Shown here: in pieces, positions 34,122-43,897 of the stretch
Layout of the letters: every line of letters starts with the position of its first letter
Numbering within the stretch: position 1 is the stretch's first letter
Assembly (NCBI GenBank): GCA_041484525.1
Contig: JBGPHT010000011.1
Coordinates: forward strand, 22,275-86,274
Direction: 5' to 3'
Source of the DNA: JBGPHT01 sp041484525
GTDB taxonomy: Bacteria; Acidobacteriota; Terriglobia; Bryobacterales; Bryobacteraceae
Length of the DNA: 64,000 bases
The notes under the pieces: model-generated
Seen by the model: only the letters and a program-made list of their open reading frames with translations
What the model was told of the DNA's origin: nothing
The model's database searches: none
Position numbers and translations under genes: made by a program

Positions 34122-36289
34122 TCAGGATATGACGCCTTGGACCAGTCCCAGGATTTCCTCGCCAGCGTGTTCAGGGTGTTGGTAATGCGGTCGGTTTCGA
34201 TGTTGACCAGGGCGTAGCGGTCCACGTGCGGATCGCCGGCCTGGAGCAGGTTGTGGCGATCTTCCCGCAGGTCGGGCAGAAAGCCGGGCTCGATGGCAGA
34301 ACCGCGCAAAGCAGCGGTGAGCAGGTAGAGCGAGAGGTCCACGTCCTCGGAATACTTGCGGAACGCGGCGCGCGCGGGGACCTTGCGGCTGGTATTGAGA
34401 CCGGCTTCGAGGGACATTACGGCATGGATGAAGCGGTGGGAGTTGGCGAGGATGCGATCGATCGCGGCTAGGCGCGCGGCCGGAACCAGCGGCTCGGAGC
34501 GCAGACGAGTGACCGACGCTTCCAGGTTCGAGCGGGCCAGACGCGCCGCCTGCCGGGTGCGGTCGAGCTCCGCGGCGTATGAAGTATCAGGGTGGAGGTA
34601 GGCATCGCGGATGGCCTGGAAATAGGCACGGTACGCATCGAGCAGGCGCGCCAGCGCTTCGGGAGCCTGCGAATCCTCCCAAGTGGGCCAGGCCATGTAT
34701 GCCAGCAGCGCAATCGTCCCGCCCAGCAGCGTGTTTTGGGCACGGGCAGCGATTACGGCGGAAGGCGCCACTCCGCTCACCGCGAACAGCAGGACCACGA
34801 GCGCGGACAACGCCACGACAAAGACGCCGTAGTTGGCGGGCCCGAAGCAGCGCAGCACAAACATCAGACCCGCAATCAGCGCCACTTGTATGCCGAGCGC
34901 GGGCGCCAGAAAGTGAAACAGGACGGTAGCCAGAGACAGGCCGGCGAAGGTTCCATCGAAGCGCAGGATGCCGCGGCTGAAGGTGGACGTGAAGTCGGGG
35001 CGCAGCACGATGGCGGCGGTCATCGGCGCCCAATAACCGCGCGGCGACCCCGGTGCGTGAGTGAGAAGGCGATGGCCACGCAGGCCGCGAGACGGATGGC
35101 GTGCCGCAGTGCGGCCGATTCCCAATGCAGGTTGGCCTGGACGCGCGCGAGGACGCCGGCGAGCCGGAGGGACCACGGCTGCGCGGATTCGCGGCGGTCG
35201 AATTCGTCGCTGCCCGCTGGCGAGAGTCGCGCCGACAACTCGAGCGCCGAACGAAGCTGGCCGGCCAAGGCGTCGATCTGGATGCGGGCGTCGTGCAGCA
35301 TCGCGTTGTCCGAGCCTGCGGCGCGGAGTTTCTCGCCCAATGCGTGTAGCTCCTCGAGGCACTCCGGGCGGGGCTCGGCGGGCTTGCCGGCTGCGAGCGA
35401 ATCGCCAATCGAGTCGAGGAGGCGCGCTGACAAGGTAAGGGCGCTCTCCACGATCGGCGCGGCGGGCGCGGTGTCGGGCTCGCGGCTGAGGCGAATGCGC
35501 AGACGCGCCAGGATCGGCAGAGCCAAGCGCATGCGCTCCGCCTGGCTGAGCAGCGCGAGGTAGCGTTCGGCCTCCAGGGAATGGTCGCCGCCGAGCGAGG
35601 CCAGCGCGGTTTGCGCCTCGGTGCTTTGAGCGGTGGCGGGCGGAGCTTCGGTAGCTGCGGACGGCTGCGAGGCGGCGCGCGCCAGCTCGGCATACAGTGC
35701 GGCCAATGCGCGGCGCTCAGGAGCGCGCGGGCGAACGGGCCACAGCGCGAGGGAGAATGCCGTCTGCAGCAGGCCGCCGCAGAATGCGAGCAGTCCTGAT
35801 ACGAGTGCCCTCTGCGGCGTTCCCGCCTGGGCCAGGAAGACCACCAGACAGACGAGTGTGATGTTGCCGATATCGGTGGCGGCCGGACCGACCGCCACCA
35901 TCATTCCCGCCGCGAGGGCGCAACCGGCGGCGAGGCCGACGGAGCGACGAGTTGTGCCCGCACAGCCGGCCCACAAAAACGGCAAGGGCGCAGAAGAACG
36001 TGGCGGCCAGCATGCGGCGGCCGCGGTGGCGGTAGGGGTCGCTGCCATCGGAGAAGGCGACGTTGAGGGCGCCGGTGGCGGCGATCAGGCCGCTCGAGGG
36101 GTTGCCCGCGATGACGCCGATGGCGAGAGGCAGAGCTACACCCAGCGAATTGCGGAGAGCGATCCAGGGAGAGATCTTCCCGGCGTCGAAGTGCAGGACG
36201 GCATCCCAGAAGGCGGATCGCGAGGGCGCGGACATCTCCAACCAGAATAGCCGCCAAGCTTGACTTTGATACACAAAGTACTTTAGCAT
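34122..36289 (-). pseudogene. FUSC-family inner membrane protein, three frameshifts
   Basis: The N-terminus (ATG 36289, MLKYFVYQSQAWRLFWLE...) encodes membrane helices up to about 35945. The next frame continues with SVGLAAGCALAAGMMVAVGP and a soluble helical region to about 35060. The first frame resumes with PRGYWAPMTAAIVLRPDFTSTFSRG and further helices. Near 34155 a third shift would restore the natural end EEILGLVQGVIS with TGA at 34122-34124, four bases before the aldolase ATG. Joined, it is about 720 residues with two FUSC/YccS-type membrane blocks, a family tied to aromatic-acid or solute efflux. As given, the gene cannot make one product. Real decay and assembly indels are both possible. 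Confidence 0.75.
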
Positions 36290-36298
36290 CGAGCAAGC

Positions 36299-37729
36299 AT
36301 GTTTGTGAAATTCATTCTCCCGGCCTTGACCGAGGCAACCAGCCCGCTTTTCCGTCCCATCAAGTACTCGCTCTTTCCACCGCTGGGCCTCGCGACGTTA
36401 GCCGCCTACCTGGCTCCCGAGGACCGCGCGGTCATCCGCGACGAGCACGTCGAGCGGCTCGATCTCGACGACGCTCCCGACCTGGTCGCGATCGAGGTCT
36501 ACATCACGAGCGCGCGGCGGGCGTACGAGATCGCCGATCATTACCGCCGGCGCGGCGCCTTCGTGGTGCTGGGCGGGCTGCACGTCACCTCGCTGCCGGA
36601 TGAAGCCGAGGCGCACGCCGACGCCATTTTTCTCGGTCCGGGCGAGGACACGTGGCCGCAGTTCCTGGTGGATTTCCGCGCGAGGCGTCCGGCGCGCCGC
36701 TATCAGTCGCGCACCCGGACGCTGGTTGGGATTCCACCGATCCGGCGCGATCTGATCGACCGGCGCCTCTACCTGGTGCCGAACTCGATCGTGGTTTCAC
36801 GCGGCTGTCCGCATGTGTGCGACTTCTGCTACAAGGAGGCGTTTTTCGAGGGCGGACGCTCGTACTACACGCAGCGCGTGGACGACGCGCTGGCCGAGAT
36901 CGAGCGGCTGCCGGGCCGCCATCTGTACTTTCTCGACGACCATCTGTTCGGCGATCGCCGCTTCGCAGCCGCTCTGTTCGACGGCATGAAGGGTATGGGG
37001 CGCATCTGGCAGGCGGCGGGCACGGTGAACTCGCTGCTCGAGACCCGCTCGGAACCGCGGTTGCTGGAGAAGGCTGTGGCGTGCGGCCTGCGCAGTCTCT
37101 TCGTGGGATTCGAGACCATCAGCCGCGACAATCTGGTGGAGCAACGGAAACATCAGAACCTGGATCGCGACTACGGCGCGTCCATACGCCGGCTGCACGA
37201 TCTCGGCGTGATGGTGAACGGCAGCTTCGTCTTCGGCATGGATGGCGACGGGCCGGACGTGTTCGGCCGCACGGTGGAGTGGGCCGTGGGGCAGGGTATC
37301 GAGACGGCTACGTTCCACATTCTGACGCCGTATCCAAGCACGGCTCTGTTCACGCGCATGGAGGCGCAGGGCCGTCTGCTGCATCGCGACTGGGACCTGT
37401 TCGATACGCGCCACACGGTGTTCCGTCCGGCGCGAATGACGCCCGAACAACTCGAAGAAGGCTATTGGCGGGCGTATCGCGATTTCTACCGATGGGGTTC
37501 CATCGTGGAGGGCGCGATGACGAAACCGGCGTGGGCGGGGCGCCTGCGGCACTTTGCGTATGCGACCGGTTGGAAGAAATTCGAACCGCTATGGGACTGG
37601 GTGCTGCGGGCGAAACGCGTGGCGCAGATGCGCCCGGTGCTCGAGCGGGTACTCGATGGACACCCTCAGCGCATCGACTTGGAGACGCGCTCCACGGCGG
37701 ACATGACCCTCAGGATGTTCTCGCCGTAG
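36299..37729 (+). CDS. B12-binding-type radical SAM protein (DUF4070-like)
   Basis: The 476-residue protein has an N-terminal cobalamin-binding-like domain (about 20-125, PPLGLATLAAYLAPE, VLGGLHVTSLP), a radical SAM domain with iron-sulfur ligands Cys170, Cys174 and Cys177 (RGCPHVCDFC), and a C-terminal DUF4070-like region. The family includes hopanoid- and other lipid-modifying methylases, but the substrate here is unknown; no hopanoid genes are nearby. It begins 9 bp from the start of the divergent FUSC gene and overlaps the convergent dipeptidase gene by 64 bp. Confidence 0.85.
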   Translation: MFVKFILPALTEATSPLFRPIKYSLFPPLGLATLAAYLAPEDRAVIRDEHVERLDLDDAPDLVAIEVYITSARRAYEIADHYRRRGAFVVLGGLHVTSLPDEAEAHADAIFLGPGEDTWPQFLVDFRARRPARRYQSRTRTLVGIPPIRRDLIDRRLYLVPNSIVVSRGCPHVCDFCYKEAFFEGGRSYYTQRVDDALAEIERLPGRHLYFLDDHLFGDRRFAAALFDGMKGMGRIWQAAGTVNSLLETRSEPRLLEKAVACGLRSLFVGFETISRDNLVEQRKHQNLDRDYGASIRRLHDLGVMVNGSFVFGMDGDGPDVFGRTVEWAVGQGIETATFHILTPYPSTALFTRMEAQGRLLHRDWDLFDTRHTVFRPARMTPEQLEEGYWRAYRDFYRWGSIVEGAMTKPAWAGRLRHFAYATGWKKFEPLWDWVLRAKRVAQMRPVLERVLDGHPQRIDLETRSTADMTLRMFSP

Positions 37730-38886
37730 ATCTTGCGGATCTCGGCGGCGGTGTAGCCTTCTTCGAGCAGGGCGCGCGTCAGGTTGGGCCACTTGTCGAC
37801 GCTGTCAAGGCCGGTGGGCGCGCAGCCGATGCCGTCGAAATCGCTGCCGAGGCCGACCGCATCCACACCGGCCAGCTCGACGACGCGGTTGATGTGCTTC
37901 ACCACATCGGCCAGGGTGGCGCGCTTCGAACTGCCGCCGACCGCGCCCGAGGCTTCGAGCATGGCCTTGCGGAGGCCATCGGGATCGTTGGCGTACTTCT
38001 GTGCCAGTTGGTCGCGCAGGGCGCGGCGTTTGTCGGCTGTCACGGCGTTCTCCTTTTCGATCTCCGGGTTCAGAAAGTCGCAGGAGAAGTTGATCTGCAC
38101 CACGCCGCCTTTCTTGGCCAGCGCCTGAATCATCTCGTCGGTCATATTGCGCGGCGCGGGGGAAATCGCGCGGCAGGAAGAATGCGAAGCGAAGGGGGGC
38201 GCGGCGCTGGTTTCAAGCGCGTCCCAGAAAGTCTTGTCCGCGACGTGCGAAATATCCACGATCATGCCGAGGCGGTTCATCTCCCGCACCACATCTTTGC
38301 CGAAGGCGGTGAGGCCGTTGTTGGGCTTGTTGGCATCACCCGAGGAATCGGCCCAGTGATTGCTGTTCGAGTGCGTGAGGGTCATGTAGCGGATGCCGAG
38401 CGCGTAGAAATCGCGCAGCAGACGCAGGCTGTCCTCGATGGCATGGCCGCCCTCGATGCCCATGAGCGCGGCGATCTTGTGCTGCTGGTGGGCGCGGCGG
38501 ACGTCGTCGGCGGTGAGCGCGAACAGGAAATCGTTGGGGTACTTTTCGATGATGTCGTGCTTCACAGTGTCGATCATCTGGAGGGTGCGGTTGGCCGCGT
38601 GGTTACCCTCCACATAACTCGCCGAGACGTATACCGCGAAGAACTGCGCGCCCATGCCGCCTTTTTTCATACGTGGGATGTCCGTCATGTGGCTGGTGTT
38701 GGGCTGGCCGAGATCGAGCCCGGCCACAGTCGAGCTGGTGACATCGTTGTGCGTATCAATAAGGATGGTGGACTCATGGACGCGGCGGACTTCGTCGTCG
38801 CTGACGTTTTGCCTCTTCGAGCGCCCCGGAGCCTGGGCGTGAATGACGAGCGCGGCTGCGCACAGGAGGGGAATGATTCGGTTCAT
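37666..38886 (-). CDS. Membrane dipeptidase (M19, renal-dipeptidase family)
   Basis: The 406-residue protein has a signal peptide (MNRIIPLLCAAALVIHA) and the M19 metal-ligand set: DTHND, EGGHA, VDISHVAD, ASHSSCRA and GLGSDFDG. M19 enzymes are zinc dipeptidases acting in the periplasm, some on D-amino acid or beta-lactam-like peptides. Its start overlaps the stop of the upstream glycosyltransferase-like gene (TAATG), suggesting one transcript. The tail (YGENILRVMSAVER) is normal for the family, so the 64-bp antisense overlap with the radical SAM gene is likely real. Confidence 0.93.
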   Translation of the reverse strand: MNRIIPLLCAAALVIHAQAPGRSKRQNVSDDEVRRVHESTILIDTHNDVTSSTVAGLDLGQPNTSHMTDIPRMKKGGMGAQFFAVYVSASYVEGNHAANRTLQMIDTVKHDIIEKYPNDFLFALTADDVRRAHQQHKIAALMGIEGGHAIEDSLRLLRDFYALGIRYMTLTHSNSNHWADSSGDANKPNNGLTAFGKDVVREMNRLGMIVDISHVADKTFWDALETSAAPPFASHSSCRAISPAPRNMTDEMIQALAKKGGVVQINFSCDFLNPEIEKENAVTADKRRALRDQLAQKYANDPDGLRKAMLEASGAVGGSSKRATLADVVKHINRVVELAGVDAVGLGSDFDGIGCAPTGLDSVDKWPNLTRALLEEGYTAAEIRKIYGENILRVMSAVERVSKSMR

Positions 38887-40595
38887 TAAGGCGCGAGTAT
38901 AGCAAATGGACCGATTACCACTGTGACGCAGGGGCGCCGCGCGTCCGGCATCGCGTAGCGGGCCGAAGGATTCCTCACGTTGACGTGGACGAAGCGGACG
39001 GATGGGTTATGCTCGCGCAGCAGTGCCTGAAACGGGTACTCGAGCTGGTTGGGGTTGATGTCGAGCCCCACCAGGTTGCAGCCGGAGCGGGCCACCGGGT
39101 CGACTGCCGCCAGGTATTGCGCGCGGTTGTTCCACTGCACCATGTCGTTGAAGTAGGCGTCATCGCGCGTGGTGACGAACAGGCTGTGAGGGCCGGTGAG
39201 CGGTCGCGTCCAGTTTTGTAAGAGGGGCAAGCGCGCGTTGCTCAGGAGAAAAAGACAGAGGGCCGCGGACAGAAGGGCCGGCCGCAGCCGTTCCAGTAGA
39301 AATGCGGCGAGGGGCGCGCCGAGGATGAACAGCGGCAATTCGAGGCGCGCCAGGAACGGCTGCCATTTCAGGTAAAGGCAGAAGAGCAGAAATGCGGCTA
39401 ACAGCGCGCCGGCATACGGCAGCCACCGATCCCGACCGGCGAATGCGGCAAAGATGGCGGCAGCGATCAGCAACAGCAGGTGCCAGCGATTGTTGGCATT
39501 GGCTTCGTGGTTGGCGCTCAGCGGCGGTTCGTAACGGGCCCCGGGCCATGTCGTATCGGGATCCTGCGGATCTAGCGCGAGTGCGTGGTGAATGCGCAGG
39601 ACGGTGTCGTACACCGCCTGGTTCCAGCGCTGGCTGCGCGCGCCGAGTTGCTCGGACGTATTCCGCAGAGCGTTCGAGATCGTGGATTTCCAGCCAGGGC
39701 GTTCGTTGCGCCAGCGGAAGATGCCATCGGCCTGGGCCGAGTCGAAGCCGAGCGGCGATCCGCTCAGGCCGATGTTGCGCACGAACTGTGGAGCATTCAC
39801 GAGCAGCACTCCGGCTACCAACCACAGCGCGATGCGTTTCCACGGCACCTGGCTTCCGATGAGAAGGGCTGCGGCCAATAGCGGAGGAGCGAACAGGTAC
39901 GCGGTGGCCTTCGTCGCCAATGCGAGTCCGGCGGAGAGTCCGGTGAAGGGCGCGTTGCGTCGCACGGCGAAGTAGACGAAGCAGACCAGCCAGAGAGTGA
40001 GCAGCCAATCGTTCTTGGCGCCGGAGGCCTGGAGAATCCCATTCGGCAGGGTGGCGCAAAAAAGCGCGGCGAAGACCTGCCCGCGGGCGCCCAGTCCCAG
40101 CGCGGCGGCGATCGCCGAAACACCGAGGATGCTGCCGAGGAATCCGCTGAACGCCACCAGGTTCACCAGATGGTCGCCGCCCGTCAGCAGGTAGGTGTGC
40201 AGCATCGCGTACTCGGCCAGCGGCTGGAGCATGATCTGGTTGAGGTACGGGGTAGGGAAGAAAGCCACGCTGCCCGCCTGCGCCCAGCAGATAACGCGTG
40301 GCATGTGGTACGCCATGGCGTCAGCGCTGTTGGGCGGGCTGAGGATGGCGGTGAAGGCGACGACCGCAGCGATTACGGCGATCGAGACACCGGCCGCTGC
40401 TTCGAGTGGCCGCCAACGTACGCGGCGTAGTTTCAGCGGATGGCGGCGCGTCCAGACTGCCGCGGCTGTAATCAGCAGCGTCCACGCGATGGCCAACGGC
40501 CAAGGCCGCAACCAATGAAACAGGCTGAGCAACTCCGTGAGGAGCGCTGTGGCCACGCCCAGCAGAACGAATGCGCGGAGGAGGAAGTCCCGCAA
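38886..40595 (-). CDS. GT39/ArnT-like integral membrane glycosyltransferase
   Basis: The 569-residue protein has about a dozen predicted membrane helices and a first-loop motif PPNSADAMAYHMPRV, with an acidic residue where polyprenyl-phosphate-dependent mannosyl/aminoarabinose transferases keep a catalytic Asp. This fits the GT-C superfamily, GT39-like branch. Donor and acceptor are unknown. It lies 24 bp downstream of the TPR gene on the same strand and is coupled to the dipeptidase. Confidence 0.75.
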   Translation of the reverse strand: MRDFLLRAFVLLGVATALLTELLSLFHWLRPWPLAIAWTLLITAAAVWTRRHPLKLRRVRWRPLEAAAGVSIAVIAAVVAFTAILSPPNSADAMAYHMPRVICWAQAGSVAFFPTPYLNQIMLQPLAEYAMLHTYLLTGGDHLVNLVAFSGFLGSILGVSAIAAALGLGARGQVFAALFCATLPNGILQASGAKNDWLLTLWLVCFVYFAVRRNAPFTGLSAGLALATKATAYLFAPPLLAAALLIGSQVPWKRIALWLVAGVLLVNAPQFVRNIGLSGSPLGFDSAQADGIFRWRNERPGWKSTISNALRNTSEQLGARSQRWNQAVYDTVLRIHHALALDPQDPDTTWPGARYEPPLSANHEANANNRWHLLLLIAAAIFAAFAGRDRWLPYAGALLAAFLLFCLYLKWQPFLARLELPLFILGAPLAAFLLERLRPALLSAALCLFLLSNARLPLLQNWTRPLTGPHSLFVTTRDDAYFNDMVQWNNRAQYLAAVDPVARSGCNLVGLDINPNQLEYPFQALLREHNPSVRFVHVNVRNPSARYAMPDARRPCVTVVIGPFAILAP

Positions 40596-40619
40596 GCTTC
40601 AGTATAGTGAGCCCGCCGG

Positions 40620-41762
40620 CTACAGCGACCCCAGGGCCTTCGCGATCGCGTCGGCGTGCTTTTGGAAGCTCGGCTCGGGGGTGTGCTGCGCCAGGGCCTT
40701 TTGCATCGCTTCCTGGGCCTCGGGGTACCGCTTCAATTGGCACAGCACCCATGCCAGCGCATCATATGTATACACATCGCGGCGGAAGGCGAGCTCATTC
40801 TGCGCCAGCTCGAGCGCGCGATCCAGGTGGCGTCCTTCATCCGCATAGATGAGCGCCAGATTGCGATTCGTATTCTCGTACTGCGCGCGCGCTAACCGGT
40901 CCACCACGTCGAGCAGCGCTTCCTGCTTGCGCGCCTCCACTGCATTGCCCTGTTCGCGGTACAGATCGCGGAGGGCCGCCGCGTATTCGGGCAGCGGCAC
41001 AATCGATTGCGCCCGCCGATAGCTGACGATTGCCAAGGCGCTCTGCCGGCGCTCCACCTGCACGCGACCCAGGCCGGCGAAGCCCGGATGATAGTTGGGG
41101 AACACCTCGAGCGCGGCGGCGTAGCTGGCTTGCGCTTCGTCGAGCTTACCCGTCTTGAAGTACATGTGCCCCAGATCCACCAGGCACCAGGCGACGTTCT
41201 CCGGAGTGGCGCCGCCCACGTGGATGGCCTGGCGCATCGCCTGGATCGCGCCGGGTGCATCGCCCGTCACGAACCGGAACCACGCCACGCGGTTGTAGCT
41301 CGACAGGCCGGGGCGGAGACGAAGCATTTGCCCGAGGGTGTCCGCGGCGGCGTCATAGTCGCCGATCTCCATCAGGGAGTCGCCCATCATGCCCCACAGC
41401 CGCGCTTCGTCGGGCGAAGTTTTCACAAGCTGGCGAGTGTTCGACACCACTTTGTCGAAATGGTGCCGGTTGAGCTCGATCTCATTCGTGAGGATCAGCG
41501 CTTCCAGGTCTCCCGGCTTTTTCGACAACGCCTGCGTCACCAGTTTTTCGGCACGTTCCACGTAGCTGAAGTCGGTGGTCTCGCGCATCTTCTGGAGATA
41601 GGCGGCGGCGAGATCATTGAGCGCCGAGGCATTGGCCAGATCGGCAGCGACGGCCTTCCGGCAAACGGCGATCCGCTGGTCGGTGGGAAGCTGCTCCGTA
41701 CGCGAGAAATGCGCGGCGTGCAGTGCGGGAATCAGAACGGCGATGGCAACTAAATATTTCAT
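40620..41762 (-). CDS. Exported TPR-repeat protein
   Basis: ATG 41762, preceded by GGAGG at good distance, gives 380 residues with a signal peptide (MKYLVAIAVLIPALHA). TPR units cover about 35-370, including DEARLWGMMGDSLMEIGDYDAAADTLG and NVAWCLVDLGHMYFKTGKLDEAQASYAAAL. It is downstream of the DUF4331 gene across a 140-bp structured spacer, and a shared transcript is possible. In other bacteria DUF4331 and TPR genes are often neighbours; this is a context observation only. Function is unknown. Confidence 0.85.
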   Translation of the reverse strand: MKYLVAIAVLIPALHAAHFSRTEQLPTDQRIAVCRKAVAADLANASALNDLAAAYLQKMRETTDFSYVERAEKLVTQALSKKPGDLEALILTNEIELNRHHFDKVVSNTRQLVKTSPDEARLWGMMGDSLMEIGDYDAAADTLGQMLRLRPGLSSYNRVAWFRFVTGDAPGAIQAMRQAIHVGGATPENVAWCLVDLGHMYFKTGKLDEAQASYAAALEVFPNYHPGFAGLGRVQVERRQSALAIVSYRRAQSIVPLPEYAAALRDLYREQGNAVEARKQEALLDVVDRLARAQYENTNRNLALIYADEGRHLDRALELAQNELAFRRDVYTYDALAWVLCQLKRYPEAQEAMQKALAQHTPEPSFQKHADAIAKALGSL

Positions 41763-41783
41763 TCGTTCCTCCAAGGAGAAAGG

Positions 41784-41894
41784 GGACAGGCCCGTGGAGC
41801 AGACGCTCCGGTCGGCACCGCCAGTTCGTCTGTGCCTGGACAGGCCGGCCCGGGGGCCGGCCGCAGACCAGAGGGTGTGCCCCACGGCCTGTCC
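41784..41894 (-). repeat. Intergenic multi-stem RNA structure or palindromic element
   Basis: The spacer between the DUF4331 and TPR genes is a nested inverted repeat. Outer arms GGACAGGCCCGTGG (41784-41797) and CCACGGCCTGTCC (41882-41894) pair with one bulge. Inside are GGAGC/GCTCC (41796-41809), CGGT/ACCG (41809-41820) and a 9-bp GGCCGGCCC/GGGCCGGCC stem (41843-41862). A transcript would fold into a cloverleaf-like structure. It could be an attenuator, an RNA-processing site, or a mobile palindrome. Confidence 0.6.
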
Positions 41895-41902
41895 TGAGGG
41901 GG

Positions 41903-43435
41903 CTACTGCACTGGACAAGGTAGCTTGCCCGGCAGACCGTTTACGACGAAGGAGAAATTCGGATTGCAGCCGGTCTCGCCTGGATCGACGTGCCGCCGGT
42001 CGCGGCCGCTGTTGGCGAATGCGACGTAGGGGAACGTCTCCTGGTACGGGACGTCGTTGGCGTTGACGCCATCGCCCAGCAGGTAGTTGTACTGTGCGCC
42101 GGCAAGAACGCCCGCGACCACGCGCATGGCGACGTCGGTGACATCATCGGACACGCGGCGGCCGTTGGGGTACCCGGCATTGTCACCGGCGAGCACGCCT
42201 AATCGGCTGCGCGTCGCGGCGGACGCAGGCGCGATGCTGGTATTCAGGCGCAGCAGGTCGGCCACGGGGCCCTTGGGTATAGTGGCGTCGCCTGTGATGA
42301 TGGGAAGATACTGGACCAGCGGAAGCAGGTCCACGCGCGGGGCCGGCGGCACCGCAATTCCGAACACGTTGTTGAACACCTTCGCGAGCAGCGGGTCCAG
42401 GTCATAGGCTGCGAATTGCGAGTCGTCCTTGGGCAGCGTGCGGCTCCATTTGTCCTTGTCGCCGGTGCCGATGATGAGCTCGTTGATCAGCGGATGGGCC
42501 ATGCGCTGCACCTGCACCCACGGGCCGGTGTTCGCGTTGGGCTCGGCGCTCCGGACCGTCATCTGCTGCCGGTAGGTGGCGCCCCAGGTCCCGATGGTGG
42601 GCTTGGCCGGACCGGAGGTCACCATCGAGATCGGCACTTCGATCGCGATGCAGTTGACGTTGAAGCCGGACAAGGTATCGGCGGCGACGTTCGTAGTGTT
42701 GTTGGCGTCTTCGTAGGACGTCAGCAGCGGCGGCGTCTTGGTGATAAACGCTCCAGTGCGGAAGTTCAGCGAATCGAAGGCCGCGCCGAGGTCGATATAG
42801 AAAGGATCGTCGACTGTGCCGGCGAAGACGCGCACGCCGTTCCCGAGGCTGTTGATGCCCTGCCTGGCGAGCGCCGGGTAGTTCGGCATGGTGCGCGGTC
42901 CGACGTTCGAAGGCACGGCGTACAGCTTCTTTGTGCCTGTGAGATCGGTGCGCTGGGCGGACTCTCCGTAGCCTTTCACCAGCGTCACGGTGTAGCTCTG
43001 GCGAAGGCTCAGGCCCGCCCCGCCGGCGCCATCGAGAGCGGTCACTGCCGGTGGAATTAGCGGCGGAATGCCGCCTCCTGCGCCGACGAATCCGGTGAAG
43101 ACGCCCGGAGCCCGCACTTCGGTGGTGAAGCGGACTTCGAAGGAGATGTCCTCCACGGCGTCGTAGTTGTTATCGATCTTGATGGTGTACAGCACATCCG
43201 GATCGAAGGGAAAATAGTTGGGGCCATTGGCCGGCTCGAGCAGCGGGTCCACGTTCAGGATGAACGTGACTTTCGACGGGTCGTCATAGCTGACGAAGGC
43301 GAAGAAATCCGTGATGTCGGCGGGATGGTCCAGGGCCGTTAATGGCGCTTCCCGGTGGCTCGCAGCGAAGGTGGGGACCGGCGCGGCGAGCAGAACCGAG
43401 AGCAGCGCGGCAAGGTACGGAGAAAGTTGCTTCAC
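41903..43435 (-). CDS. Secreted DUF4331 protein
   Basis: The 510-residue product has a signal peptide (MKQLSPYLAALLSVLLAAPVPTFA) followed by the DUF4331 start SHREAPLTALDHPADITDFFAF. Family features run throughout: NYDAVEDISFEVRF, RTMPNYPALARQGI, MAHPLINELIIG, and NGRRVSDDVTDVAMRVVAG near the C-terminus. The function of DUF4331 proteins is not established; many are secreted and lie near TPR proteins, as here. It is transcribed leftward, away from the respiratory operon. Confidence 0.92.
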   Translation of the reverse strand: MKQLSPYLAALLSVLLAAPVPTFAASHREAPLTALDHPADITDFFAFVSYDDPSKVTFILNVDPLLEPANGPNYFPFDPDVLYTIKIDNNYDAVEDISFEVRFTTEVRAPGVFTGFVGAGGGIPPLIPPAVTALDGAGGAGLSLRQSYTVTLVKGYGESAQRTDLTGTKKLYAVPSNVGPRTMPNYPALARQGINSLGNGVRVFAGTVDDPFYIDLGAAFDSLNFRTGAFITKTPPLLTSYEDANNTTNVAADTLSGFNVNCIAIEVPISMVTSGPAKPTIGTWGATYRQQMTVRSAEPNANTGPWVQVQRMAHPLINELIIGTGDKDKWSRTLPKDDSQFAAYDLDPLLAKVFNNVFGIAVPPAPRVDLLPLVQYLPIITGDATIPKGPVADLLRLNTSIAPASAATRSRLGVLAGDNAGYPNGRRVSDDVTDVAMRVVAGVLAGAQYNYLLGDGVNANDVPYQETFPYVAFANSGRDRRHVDPGETGCNPNFSFVVNGLPGKLPCPVQ

Positions 43436-43897
43436 GTTCCTGACCTCGGAATGAAATTTGGTTGCTCACCGGGTAGAACGAAAGCCGACGCCCAATCGGA
43501 TGGGAGCAGCGCGTAGTTTTTTCGAGCGCCTTTCCGATTGTTCCATTCGTAACATTCCGCGCCGGGCGGCCTGCCGGTGTGGGAACCCGCACGTCGCGGG
43601 AACCTGTTGGCCTTGACGTTTTTCGGGGGGTGTGCTTTTGCAAAACGCCACGCCGGGGTTGTATGATATCCACTGGATACCGTAGACTGCCGGATGCGGA
43701 TAAGAGGGAACGGCATAGAAGGCTAGGCTCAACTTCAGGTCACTCAGGGCCATTATTCCCAGGTAATCGGGGTTGTTTTTTAGGTTGAGGCGAGCCTGCT
43801 AACTTGCCGGGTCATTCTCCAGGCGCAACGTGTTCGACGATCTGCTGGTCCAGGAAGTCAGAGGGAATCCGCCGGGCAATCCGGCCTAGGGAAGAAG
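43436..43897. other. 462-bp divergent intergenic region upstream of the Rieske gene
   Basis: No convincing gene is present; the short open frames lack ribosome sites and known motifs. The region separates the leftward DUF4331 gene from the rightward respiratory operon and holds a candidate promoter (43638-43667), leaving a leader of about 225 bases before the Rieske start. Its base composition is more AT-rich around 43510-43550 and 43610-43680 than neighbouring coding DNA. Confidence 0.6.
43638..43667 (+). promoter_or_regulatory. Candidate promoter of the respiratory operon
   Basis: TTGCAA (43638-43643) and TATGAT (43662-43667) are separated by 18 bp, giving four and five of six consensus matches. 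It faces the Rieske gene 230 bp downstream. No operator was recognised. Confidence 0.45.

Noticed and set aside
33023..35362. Genuine 779-residue fusion of a FUSC permease and a PLP enzyme
   Set aside because: The aldolase has its own ATG, and a natural FUSC end with stop lies four bases upstream in another frame, so the fusion is an indel effect.
36652..38889. 745-codon plus-strand frame spanning the radical SAM and dipeptidase genes
   Set aside because: Out of frame with the radical SAM gene and antisense to the M19 gene, both well supported.
43466..43753. Small open frames in the region before the Rieske gene
   Set aside because: No ribosome sites, no conserved features, and three overlapping frames of similar quality.
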